From: Mucilaginibacter sp. UBA5151
GTDB lineage: Bacteria; Bacteroidota; Bacteroidia; Sphingobacteriales; Sphingobacteriaceae
Assembly (NCBI GenBank): GCA_002413785.1
Contig: DHXR01000010.1
Span: 1 to 8,093, forward strand
Direction of reading: 5' to 3'
DNA length: 8,093 bases
Position numbers and translations under genes: made by a program
The notes under the pieces: model-generated
What the model saw: the letters and a program-made list of their open reading frames with translations, nothing else
Database searches by the model: none
Told to the model about the DNA's origin: nothing
Shown: positions 1-5,958 of the stretch, in pieces
Layout: each line of letters starts with the position of its first letter
Position numbering within the stretch: position 1 is the stretch's first letter

Positions 1-14
1 AAACCGTTTCATAG

Positions 15-269
15 CGGAATATACAAAATATTTACCGGATTGTTAAGTCCGACAGGCTCCTATCCGTTTTCAAACAAACAGAGGGTCGTCCACCGGGTTT
101 TATTGCCCAAAATTACGGTATCGCCATCACATCAGGCGAAGCAATCAGGGCAGCTGCAAAGGGCCAAACTGTACTGTTCGGTGCCTTTTTGTTTTCTCCG
201 TTAAAGAAACAGATTTATAATTGTCCCGATAACTTCGCCAATCCGATAATAAACAGCGCAAGATCATAG
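15..269 (+). other. Start-less open frame, possible gene remnant
   Basis: Frame 3 is open for 84 codons between stops at 12-14 and 267-269, with no ATG at its head. Its middle reads like protein (for example GFIAQNYGIAITSGEAIRAA), but I recognise no family. The other two forward frames are partly open here as well: frame 1 runs from the window edge to about 204, and frame 2 ends at a TAA at 44-46 after 14 residues that could be the C-terminus of a gene lying to the left. At most one of these is real. I keep the entry because the stretch is otherwise unexplained. It may equally be chance. Confidence 0.15.
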
Positions 270-328
270 TCGGAAAGGTACAAAAAATGAGGCATCAGCG
301 AGCATTTAGCCTATCTGAGATCAAATCC

Positions 329-362
329 TTTCTTTTGCTACTTTTTCTTTACTCAAAAGAAA
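329..362. repeat. 9-bp inverted repeat in A/T-rich DNA
   Basis: TTTCTTTTG at 329-337 is the exact reverse complement of CAAAAGAAA at 354-362, with a 16-base loop. It can form a weak A/T-rich hairpin and might be a transcription end or a processed leader element. It overlaps a 61-codon open frame (287-472) that I do not accept as a gene. Confidence 0.45.
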
Positions 363-797
363 TTAGCTCCGGCAATAAAAACGGGTTAATGCCGCGGCCT
401 GTTAATAGTCCACCCGGCAGATGCCGAAGCCGATACTCACCCGGGCAAGGACGTTTAGTTTTCCAGCTTTAGGGGGTCTGCTGCAAAATTGGTATTCGAT
501 ATATGCTTCAAAGCATTTTAAAAAAACCTGTCAAATTATATAATCAGCGTATTGAATAGTTTTTAAACCGATGTATTCAAAAGGTTATTTTACATATAGT
601 ATTGATATAACATTATTGAATTCTCCAATGTTAAACCAAGTCTCTTACAGAAATACTCCCGTGCCACTCTTTTTGGCAAGCAGTCTCAAAGCTACCGAAG
701 TTAATCATATAACCGCTTAGTTGATAAAATGGCAGGCTAAATTTATTCAGGCTAAGCCACTACCAACAAAACAAAAATAATCGAATATTCAAGATCA
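363..797. other. Gene-less A/T-rich stretch
   Basis: I see no credible gene here on either strand; stops are frequent, especially from about 480 on. Small signals are a 6-bp palindromic hairpin ATGCTT/AAGCAT at 503-516 followed by T's, and an 8-base direct repeat CAGGCTAA at 733-740 and 749-756 (period 16). Neither is strong enough to assign a function. The stretch could hold a transfer or replication site of the element, but nothing in it identifies one. Confidence 0.4.
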
Positions 798-868
798 CTT
801 TTTAAAATTAAAAAGCTCGGGCATTCCCTGCGGTCAGGCTTTCCGCTGTATCTTTTTCAAAGGATGCC
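798..868. repeat. Palindrome plus imperfect stem, structured intergenic element
   Basis: CTTTTTAA at 798-805 and TTAAAAAG at 808-815 form a perfect palindrome around a central AA. Immediately after it, GGCAT-T-CC (820-827, one bulged T) can pair with GGATGCC (862-868), enclosing about 34 bases that contain a smaller GCGG/CCGC stem (830-833 with 843-846). The nested pairing suggests a folded RNA or DNA element and not a gene. The function is unknown. Confidence 0.3.
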
Positions 869-871
869 GCT

Positions 872-1084
872 TCAATCCCTTATGCATTTCCCATGCTTAA
901 AAATCAGCTTCATCCATTTCGCTTTGCTGCATTTCTTCAGCAAATTTTTAACCCGCACGGTAAAAGCCTGCCTGCCGTATGCCCATCCCAATGCCGGAAT
1001 CTGACCGTACACTACGCTTAACCTGGCAAATTCATCCCGCTCATCCGGCAGGCAGGCATTTACCTCTCCCAAAATATAAGGCAT
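872..1084 (-). CDS. Possible small hypothetical protein
   Basis: This is a 70-codon reverse-strand frame with an ATG at 1084. I do not recognise the product. In its favour are a mixed, protein-like composition in the first half (charged residues in DERDEFARL, then VYGQIPALGWAYGRQAF) and a basic helix-prone C-terminus rich in Lys. Against it are its short length, its isolation, the opposite orientation to everything else in the window, and a 17-bp inverted repeat (961-977 with 1046-1062) inside it, which suggests the DNA may be constrained for structure instead. It could be a fragment of a longer decayed gene. No signal peptide or membrane segment is visible. Confidence 0.25.
   Translation of the reverse strand: MPYILGEVNACLPDERDEFARLSVVYGQIPALGWAYGRQAFTVRVKNLLKKCSKAKWMKLIFKHGKCIRD
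961..1062. repeat. 17-bp near-perfect inverted repeat with 68-base spacer
   Basis: Positions 961-977 and 1046-1062 are reverse complements at 16 of 17 places. The core of 12 bases, GCCTGCCTGCCG against CGGCAGGCAGGC, is perfect and G/C-rich, while the surroundings are A/T-rich. I see no matching direct duplication just outside the arms, so a transposed element is not supported. A long hairpin or a protein-binding site is more likely. Confidence 0.6.
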
Positions 1085-1368
1085 TTATATTGAATCTGAT
1101 ACATTTTTTAGGCGAAACGGGTAAAAAGCGCAGCTAAGTACGATCCCGCGTTGTTCTTTGGGATATGCCAAAAGACTACGGCATAATGTAAAAGCTCGTT
1201 CCTCACTTTTCCACCCTTCGGGACTTATTCCGTTTCCTTTTGGCTTTTGGGCGGGCTCTATTTTTTGCTTTCTTTTTTCCCTTTTTCTTTTAAAAAATAC
1301 ACACACAGACAAACGGACGAAAAGAAGAAACAAACAAAAATAGTTCATTTAAAAAAACTTTAAAAGTT
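1085..1368 (+). promoter_or_regulatory. Leader region upstream of ssb with strand-asymmetric tracts
   Basis: There is no credible gene here. A pyrimidine tract (1256-1291, only two purines) is followed by a stretch without any T (1299-1340), and the two can partly pair. Open frames on both strands (1085-1348 reverse, 1158-1343 forward) are by-products of this skew. TTTTGG near 1237-1242 and TATTTTTTG at 1259-1267 loosely resemble the Bacteroidota -33 (TTG) and -7 (TAnnTTTG) promoter elements, but the -7 match has one extra T. The stretch probably drives ssb. The exact promoter is uncertain. Confidence 0.3.
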
Positions 1369-1803
1369 ATGGAAATCACAGGAAGATTGACCGCAAATGC
1401 AGAGGTCAGAGAAACAAAAGGCGACAAAAAAGTAACAGGGTTTACTATCGCCATGAACCGCTCTTACAAGAAAGACGGTGAAAAAGTAACCATTACCACT
1501 TACGTGGATTGCTCCTACTGGATCAATTCGGCAGTTGCTGAATTTCTTAAAAAAGGAACACTGGTACAGTTGTACGGCGACATGGATGTAAGCGCATGGA
1601 TTAACAAGGAAGGCAACGCACAGGGGCGTTTAACATTCCACACCCAAACCATCAAAATCCTTGCACAGCCGGGAAACACTAATGCCGATAATGCTAATCC
1701 GGCAAAGCCCAATGCGGAAAAAACAAAAAGCAAAAAGCAAAAAGCAAAAAGCAAAAAAGCAACATCCAATGGCGCACCCGATGAAGACGACCTGCCATTT
1801 TAA
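1369..1803 (+). CDS. ssb: Single-stranded DNA-binding protein (SSB)
   Basis: This 144-residue protein coats single-stranded DNA during replication, repair or conjugative transfer and recruits partners through its tail. Residues 1-100 match an SSB OB-fold: it opens MEITGRLTANAEVRE and continues with the strands FTIAMNRSYK, TYVDCSYW, GTLVQLYGDMDVSAW and LTFHTQTIKIL. A disordered, Asn/Pro then Lys/Ser-rich linker follows (about 101-137). The protein ends in the acidic tip DEDDLPF, the classic docking site for SSB partners. The start is set by the OB-fold; the bases before it are A-rich with no Shine-Dalgarno motif. It is shorter than E. coli SSB (178 residues), as is common for element-borne copies, and is likely an accessory copy carried by a mobile element. 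The linker is encoded by a 7-base tandem repeat (listed separately). Confidence 0.93.
   Translation: MEITGRLTANAEVRETKGDKKVTGFTIAMNRSYKKDGEKVTITTYVDCSYWINSAVAEFLKKGTLVQLYGDMDVSAWINKEGNAQGRLTFHTQTIKILAQPGNTNADNANPAKPNAEKTKSKKQKAKSKKATSNGAPDEDDLPF
1724..1759 (+). repeat. 7-base tandem repeat (CAAAAAG) inside ssb
   Basis: Four exact copies of CAAAAAG start at 1724, 1731, 1738 and 1745, followed by a fifth with one extra A (1752-1759). They encode the Lys-rich linker TKSKKQKAKSKKA. Because the unit is not a multiple of three, gain or loss of one copy would shift the frame and remove the acidic C-terminal tip. Confidence 0.85.
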
Positions 1804-1857
1804 TTAAATCCATCTAACATTAAGTAAAAACAATACACATATAAAATATTAAATATC

Positions 1858-2925
1858 ATGGCACACAATCTTAATTATAACGAAGAAAATGCGACATACA
1901 GCTTTTTTAGCGTAAAGGAAAGAGCATGGCACGGCTTAGGGAAAATTGTCGACCAATACCCCACAAGCGCAGAAGCAATACAATATGCCGGATTAAACTA
2001 CCGGGTAGAGAAACGCCCCCTTTTTACCAATGAGTTTGCGAACGAAGATATAGGCTACGTAGGGAATGACAGTGCTTATAAAATTGATGTTCCTAATTTC
2101 TATGCGACCGTCCGCACCGACAACAATGCCGTGTTAGGGGTTGTAGGCAAGGACTACGAAGTAGTACAGAATGTAAACGCATTTGAATTTTTTGATGCCA
2201 TCATTGGCGGTGAAGATGGTATTTTATACGAAACCGCAGGTGCATTAGGCAAGGGTGAGCGCATATTCATTACCGCCAAACTACCCGGATATATCAGGGT
2301 TGGCAGGGAGGATTTTATTGAACAATACCTTTTTCTGACTACCTCGCATGATGGCTTCGGCAGTATCACCGCAGCATTTACACCCATCCGTGTTGTCTGT
2401 AATAATACCCTTAACGCTGCCATGCGCAACCACAGCAATGCGGTTAAAATCCGTCATACCGCCTCTGCAAATGACAGATTGAAACAAGCCCATACCCTGA
2501 TGGGCATAAGCAATAATCTTGCAGGTGAACTGCAAGGGCTTTTTAACCATTGGTCACAAGTCCGCATTACCGACAAAGAAGTGAAAAAGCTGATACAGGT
2601 CGCTATGGCCCCTAATAAGGAAGTCCTTAAAAATTTGGAAGCAGGTAAAGTGGATGAACTTTCCACCACCTATACCAACATCGTAGATAAAGTTTATGAA
2701 TATGCCCTGAGTTGCCCCACCCAACAAATGGAAACTACTGCCGGAACGGTATTCGGCGCCTACAACGCTGTAACGGGCTACTTTCAGAATGTATGGAACT
2801 ACAAGGACGGCGAAGCCAAATTCAAATCTATCATGGATGGCACAGCCAAACAAAGGGCGCAAACTGCCTTTGACCTCTGTAAAAAAATTTCAAGTCACGG
2901 CGCAAATGCTCTAATTCTTAACTAA
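1858..2925 (+). CDS. DUF932 domain protein (phage/plasmid-like, TIGR03299 type)
   Basis: This 355-residue protein belongs to the DUF932 family, found mainly on plasmids, phages and integrative elements. Its biochemical role is not established. Family marks visible here are WHGLG at 24-28 near the N-terminus, VVGKDYEVVQN at 95-105, the core TSHDGFGSITAAFTPIRVVC at 162-181 leading into NNTLNAAM, and KIRHTASANDRL at 197-208, followed by a helical C-terminal half. Length is normal for the family and no break is visible. It follows ssb by 54 A/T-rich bases, probably in the same transcript, and is followed by an intrinsic terminator. DUF932 genes often sit beside ssb and PRTRC genes, which fits this neighbourhood. 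There is no signal peptide or membrane segment, so it should be cytoplasmic. Confidence 0.93.
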   Translation: MAHNLNYNEENATYSFFSVKERAWHGLGKIVDQYPTSAEAIQYAGLNYRVEKRPLFTNEFANEDIGYVGNDSAYKIDVPNFYATVRTDNNAVLGVVGKDYEVVQNVNAFEFFDAIIGGEDGILYETAGALGKGERIFITAKLPGYIRVGREDFIEQYLFLTTSHDGFGSITAAFTPIRVVCNNTLNAAMRNHSNAVKIRHTASANDRLKQAHTLMGISNNLAGELQGLFNHWSQVRITDKEVKKLIQVAMAPNKEVLKNLEAGKVDELSTTYTNIVDKVYEYALSCPTQQMETTAGTVFGAYNAVTGYFQNVWNYKDGEAKFKSIMDGTAKQRAQTAFDLCKKISSHGANALILN

Positions 2926-2931
2926 CCAATA

Positions 2932-2955
2932 AGGGGGAGCAATCCCCCTCTTTTT
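2932..2955 (+). terminator. Intrinsic terminator after the DUF932 gene
   Basis: A perfect 7-bp stem, AGGGGGA (2932-2938) with TCCCCCT (2943-2949), is closed by a GCAA tetraloop of the stable GNRA type and followed by C and five T's. It lies 6 bases after the DUF932 stop codon. It should end the ssb-DUF932 transcript, so the genes to the right probably need their own promoter or read-through. Confidence 0.85.
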
Positions 2956-2977
2956 AAAAACTTTAACAAAACAATTT

Positions 2978-3355
2978 ATGCAACCGCTAAAAGCATTAAG
3001 TAACACACAGAAAGCAAGATTAATTCACGCTTTGTTCTTTAACGAAATACCTGATTTCCTTGAATTTCTGGAAGCACAATGCCTGATTATCGAAGAAAAC
3101 AGCGAAGAAATAAAAAGGGAATGGAAACAAAATTTGCTAACCGCCGATATATGGCTCGGACTGTCCGAAGAAACTGCAAGGGTATTAAAGAAATTCGGAA
3201 AAGGTCTGCGCAGTAGCAGCAGCGTGTTCAGCGACCAGTTATTCTTTGGTTACGGCGCAATCTTTCTGAACCACCAGTTACAGCAATATGTCGAAAACAA
3301 CAGGCATACCGACCCGAAATTCAAGACCGCCATTGACCTTTTTATTAACCCCTAA
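2978..3355 (+). CDS. Hypothetical protein, 125 residues
   Basis: I do not recognise this family. The frame is intact and protein-like. Residues about 1-75 look helical and charged (ALSNTQKARLIHALFFNEIP, then EENSEEIKREWKQNLL), a short Ser-rich turn follows at about 78-82 (RSSSSVF), and an aromatic, hydrophobic stretch (SDQLFFGYGAIFLNHQLQQY) precedes the C-terminus. It has no signal peptide and is probably a small cytoplasmic protein. It starts 22 bases after the terminator and ends 14 bases before the next gene, so the two likely form a pair. Its position between DUF932 and the PRTRC genes suggests an accessory gene of the mobile element. I infer nothing more specific. Confidence 0.7.
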   Translation: MQPLKALSNTQKARLIHALFFNEIPDFLEFLEAQCLIIEENSEEIKREWKQNLLTADIWLGLSEETARVLKKFGKGLRSSSSVFSDQLFFGYGAIFLNHQLQQYVENNRHTDPKFKTAIDLFINP

Positions 3356-3369
3356 CCAGTTCGGAAATT

Positions 3370-3885
3370 ATGACACGTTCAAATTTATATATCACGTTAA
3401 GTGATGGCAAACAATTGAAATGCGTAGCGGACAGCAGCAGCGCACCCGAACAGGGATATATGGTCGAAACCATACTAATCCCCCTTTTATCATTCAACGA
3501 TGCTGAAAAGGAACTGGCGCTGCTTGCCGAATATTGTTGCATGGACGATTTAAGGGTAAACGCTACTTATCGTTATGCAATAGACCTTAAAATCAAGAAA
3601 GTTTGCTTGCATGAGGAAAACTACAATTATAAAACGGACACATTCAAAAAGGGCAGAGACCTGACAGACAGGTACACAAATTACCATACGGAAGCCGAAG
3701 AATATGCGAAAGAGGAATTTAGGAACTATTCCAACAAGGCTTTAGTGGCAAGGGTGAATAGCCTGCCGGATTTTAAATGGGACGACGATGGAACGGAATT
3801 ACAGCGCAGATGGCGGGTTTCCAATGGTTCATTCGATTATGAGATCAAAGGAAATACAATGGTTATCCTAAAGGATAATGAATAG
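3370..3885 (+). CDS. Hypothetical protein, 171 residues
   Basis: No family is recognised. The first 45 residues look like a small beta-rich unit (SNLYITLSDGKQLKCVADSS, then YMVETILIPLLSF). The middle is charged and Tyr-rich (NYNYKTDTFKKGRDLTDRYT, then HTEAEEYAKEEFRNYSNKAL), and the C-terminus (WRVSNGSFDYEIKGNTMVIL) again looks like beta strands. Four cysteines are present: C18, C51 and C52 (as a Cys-Cys pair), and C74; they form no obvious metal-binding pattern. It follows the previous gene by 14 bases and is separated from PRTRC E by 59 bases with no clear terminator, so it may be cotranscribed with both. There is no signal peptide or membrane helix. Confidence 0.7.
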   Translation: MTRSNLYITLSDGKQLKCVADSSSAPEQGYMVETILIPLLSFNDAEKELALLAEYCCMDDLRVNATYRYAIDLKIKKVCLHEENYNYKTDTFKKGRDLTDRYTNYHTEAEEYAKEEFRNYSNKALVARVNSLPDFKWDDDGTELQRRWRVSNGSFDYEIKGNTMVILKDNE

Positions 3886-3944
3886 AATTAAGAGGTAGAA
3901 ATACCAATAGAAAACTACAGGCAATCACTTAAAATAAGAATATC

Positions 3945-4541
3945 ATGAAAACCAATTTCTTTCAAAATATAGCTGAACTGAATATCCCCGGCAACTGGAA
4001 AATAACCATACAAACCGGGGACAATATTGAATTTACCGTATCCGCTTTGTTCACCGCCTTAAAGTGCGGGGACAATGCTGCAAAAGCAGTTCCGCCAATG
4101 TTATTAAAGGGAACAGCAGAGGAATTAAACGAGGGCTTCTTTGACACGATAACCGTACCTGTCATCCAAACCGCCGGATTATATACCAATATGGAAACCT
4201 ACCTGCAAGGGCTTGAACAAGCCCGCCTTGCTTCAAAAATTGAACAGGACAAAAAAGCGAAGGAAAAGGCGCAAGCCAACTCAAATCCAAGCCCAAAAAA
4301 GACCGGGGACATTGAACTGCCTGAGCCAAAAATCAGCAAAGAGGACAAGAAAAAAGCCTATGATGAAGCAATGGAAAAAGTCACCGAACTGATTAAAAAA
4401 TTCAAGTTCACCGATGCCCTCGAAATCTTACCGTCTGTCGAAGATTACCCGAACAAGGAAACCGAGCTGAAGAAAAAAGCCCAATACTTAAAACAGCAGG
4501 GTAATTTATATGAAAAAGCATTTGAAACTTTTAACGCCTAA
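3945..4541 (+). CDS. PRTRC system protein E
   Basis: This 198-residue protein matches the PRTRC E family, part of a cassette named for its ParB-related and ThiF-related members. Its biochemical role is unknown. The N-terminal 80 residues resemble the family core: FFQNIAELNIPGNWKITIQ, then PPMLLKGTAEELNEGFFDTI, the GT.EEL..GFF stretch being typical. A Lys/Gln-rich disordered segment (about 95-120) leads into a second, helical domain (about 130-198; KEDKKKAYDEAMEKVTELIK, then DALEILPSVEDYP) that looks like a short TPR-type helical hairpin. It is the first gene of the cassette and is followed 11 bases later by protein C. The 59-base spacer in front may carry the cassette promoter, but I see no clear motif. 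Confidence 0.82.
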   Translation: MKTNFFQNIAELNIPGNWKITIQTGDNIEFTVSALFTALKCGDNAAKAVPPMLLKGTAEELNEGFFDTITVPVIQTAGLYTNMETYLQGLEQARLASKIEQDKKAKEKAQANSNPSPKKTGDIELPEPKISKEDKKKAYDEAMEKVTELIKKFKFTDALEILPSVEDYPNKETELKKKAQYLKQQGNLYEKAFETFNA

Positions 4542-4552
4542 AACCATCAACC

Positions 4553-4771
4553 ATGTTACTGACCAGCATATTACCACGGGTATTTATACATAAGGAAAAC
4601 GGGCAGGAAATAGTCCTGTCCGACCCCGGCAAAAATTTCAGCGCCGAAGCGGTGCTAAATTTTTATTCGGGAACATATCCCATCCTGACCACCGCCAAAG
4701 TGAACGGCCCCGAAATAAAAAGGGACCAGGTGCAATACACCTTTGTTTCCACCATAGGCACAAAAGGATGA
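4553..4771 (+). CDS. PRTRC system protein C (ubiquitin-like)
   Basis: This 72-residue protein belongs to the PRTRC C family, which overlaps the prokaryotic ubiquitin-like (Prok_Ub) grouping. The visible pattern fits a small beta-grasp: two N-terminal strands (LLTSILPRVFIHK, EIVLSDP), a helix (SAEAVLNFYSGTYP, 30-43) and two later strands (TTAKVNGPEI, VQYTFVSTIG). It ends STIGTKG, so the last residue is a glycine with no extension that would need removal. That is the expected form of a modifier adenylated by an E1-like enzyme, and the ThiF-family protein of this operon is the natural partner. Conjugation itself is inferred, not shown. A single Gly replaces the Gly-Gly of ubiquitin. The stop codon overlaps the ATG of the following F frame (ATGA). 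Confidence 0.85.
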   Translation: MLLTSILPRVFIHKENGQEIVLSDPGKNFSAEAVLNFYSGTYPILTTAKVNGPEIKRDQVQYTFVSTIGTKG

Positions 4772-5958
4772 ACAATGAAAACAAACAGCATGACAGGCAG
4801 GGTACAACTGCCCAAAACTCCAAAACAATACAAACTCTATCAGCAACTAAACGATTTCGCCGGCAACATCAACAGGCTGCCCGATGCAAGGGAAGTACGG
4901 TTGAACAAACCCCGTTCAGCGCCGCAGGATTTATTGCCAATGGTTTTTTGAACCATCGTTTTTTGCCGCTTTACGGGGTGGCGGAGCAATTGCCGGAAAT
5001 CAAGGATATGGAAAAGGGAGTGTTTAACTCCCTTTCCATCCTTGAAAAATATTACCCCTTGCAACCGCTTGATGTAAGCGATAAACCTTACCCATATAAT
5101 ATTTTATTGGCGTATTGGGATGCAGAACGGCAAATCTGTAAAGGCAGGAACGATACAGAACTGTTAATCGTCAGCGATAAATCGGAAACTGTAAAATTTG
5201 CGACAAAGGAAAGCGCATTTGGTTGGAGTACCCTCTATTATATCCCTGTATTGCCCCTATACCGTTTGATGGAAAGTGACAGGGATAAATATAGCGCAGA
5301 CTTGCTGTTGTCCGTCTTCGCCTATCTCTATCAGGTGGCGCACATCCCGTTTTACCGGGATGAAGACAGTTTCCTTAATTGCCACTACGCCATGCTGGAA
5401 GACTGGCTTGAAAATGATATGGGCGATTTGGACGAACAGGATATAAGTTTTAACAGGTCAGCCCTGCGCTCCGCAAGCCATTACGGCGACATCATGCACC
5501 GCCGGATTTACAACAAATATAACCTCGAGAATTTTAAGGATAGGATAGACAGGTTAAAACCGACCAACGATTTAGGCAGGGAATGCCTGAAAGTCGCCCA
5601 ATTGGCTTTACTGCTTTGGGAAACGTACCCCGATGGATACCTCTTTAAACATATTGACAATGGGTGCGAAGAAGAACAGGGCGAGGATGAAGACGAAGAC
5701 GATTATTACGACCGCAGGGATAACACGCTGTATGTACATGAATATGTACACTTCATAGCCGAAACGGAGGGTAGTTTATATGACAGCCTTTTTGAAATGT
5801 TAAACAGCGAATTTAACGAAAAGCAATTTACACAGGAGCCGGTATTAATTACGCTGTACGACCAGTCCCTGAACGAAAAAAATGATACCCTCGACTTTGA
5901 ACACGGGCTGTTTGCATTGATTAATGAATTATGCAATATCTTAAATGATTTACCATGA
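4768..5958 (+). CDS. PRTRC system protein F-like, possibly frameshifted at its start
   Basis: This protein of 396 residues, as drawn, occupies the place of PRTRC F, between C and B. The assignment rests mainly on position plus a recognisable start of the conserved part, PFSAAGFIANGFLNHRFLPL (49-68). The remainder looks mostly helical, with hydrophobic blocks (SADLLLSVFAYLYQVAHIPF, then LKVAQLALLLWETYP) and a strongly acidic insert at about 301-319 rich in Glu, Asp and Tyr. Function is unknown and no catalytic motif is visible. The drawn start overlaps the stop of C. However, residues 1-47 are rich in Gln, Arg, Thr and Ser and read like an out-of-frame translation, while another frame (4775-4951) looks better over the same bases. 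The gene ends in an ATGA overlap with B, implying coupled translation. Confidence 0.68.
   Translation: MNNENKQHDRQGTTAQNSKTIQTLSATKRFRRQHQQAARCKGSTVEQTPFSAAGFIANGFLNHRFLPLYGVAEQLPEIKDMEKGVFNSLSILEKYYPLQPLDVSDKPYPYNILLAYWDAERQICKGRNDTELLIVSDKSETVKFATKESAFGWSTLYYIPVLPLYRLMESDRDKYSADLLLSVFAYLYQVAHIPFYRDEDSFLNCHYAMLEDWLENDMGDLDEQDISFNRSALRSASHYGDIMHRRIYNKYNLENFKDRIDRLKPTNDLGRECLKVAQLALLLWETYPDGYLFKHIDNGCEEEQGEDEDEDDYYDRRDNTLYVHEYVHFIAETEGSLYDSLFEMLNSEFNEKQFTQEPVLITLYDQSLNEKNDTLDFEHGLFALINELCNILNDLP
4775..4951 (+). other. Alternative N-terminal frame of the F-like gene (58 codons)
   Basis: A second frame starts with ATG three bases after the stop of gene C and stays open to a TGA at 4949-4951. 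Its product (for example LPKTPKQYKLYQQLND, then NRLPDAREVRLNK) has a more natural helical, protein-like composition than the annotated frame over the same bases. Adding one C to the run of four C's at 4910-4913 would join this frame to the conserved F body as ...RLNK-PPFSAAGF. I infer that the true F N-terminus may lie here and that one base has been lost. A separate small overlapping gene is less likely. Confidence 0.45.

Noticed and set aside
287..472. Forward 61-codon open frame
   Set aside because: It contains a perfect 9-bp inverted repeat, has a Leu/Phe run from a T-rich tract and a basic, Pro/Arg-rich tail, and matches no family I know.
733..756. 8-base direct repeat CAGGCTAA, two copies, as possible replication iterons
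   Set aside because: Two short copies are too few, and no replication gene is nearby in the window.
961..1062. Inverted repeat as the ends of a small transposable element
   Set aside because: No target-site duplication is visible outside the arms and the 68-base interior shows nothing mobile.
1237..1267. Bacteroidota-type promoter for ssb
   Set aside because: The -7 match has one extra T and sits in a T-rich tract where such matches arise easily; it is mentioned only within the leader entry.
1085..1348. Reverse-strand open frame of 87 codons and a forward one (1158-1343) over the same bases
   Set aside because: Both are made by the pyrimidine/T-free tracts; their products are low-complexity (Lys/Arg or Phe/Leu runs) with no domain.
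2154..2862. Several reverse-strand open frames under the DUF932 gene
   Set aside because: They are shadows of a well-supported forward gene with clear family motifs.
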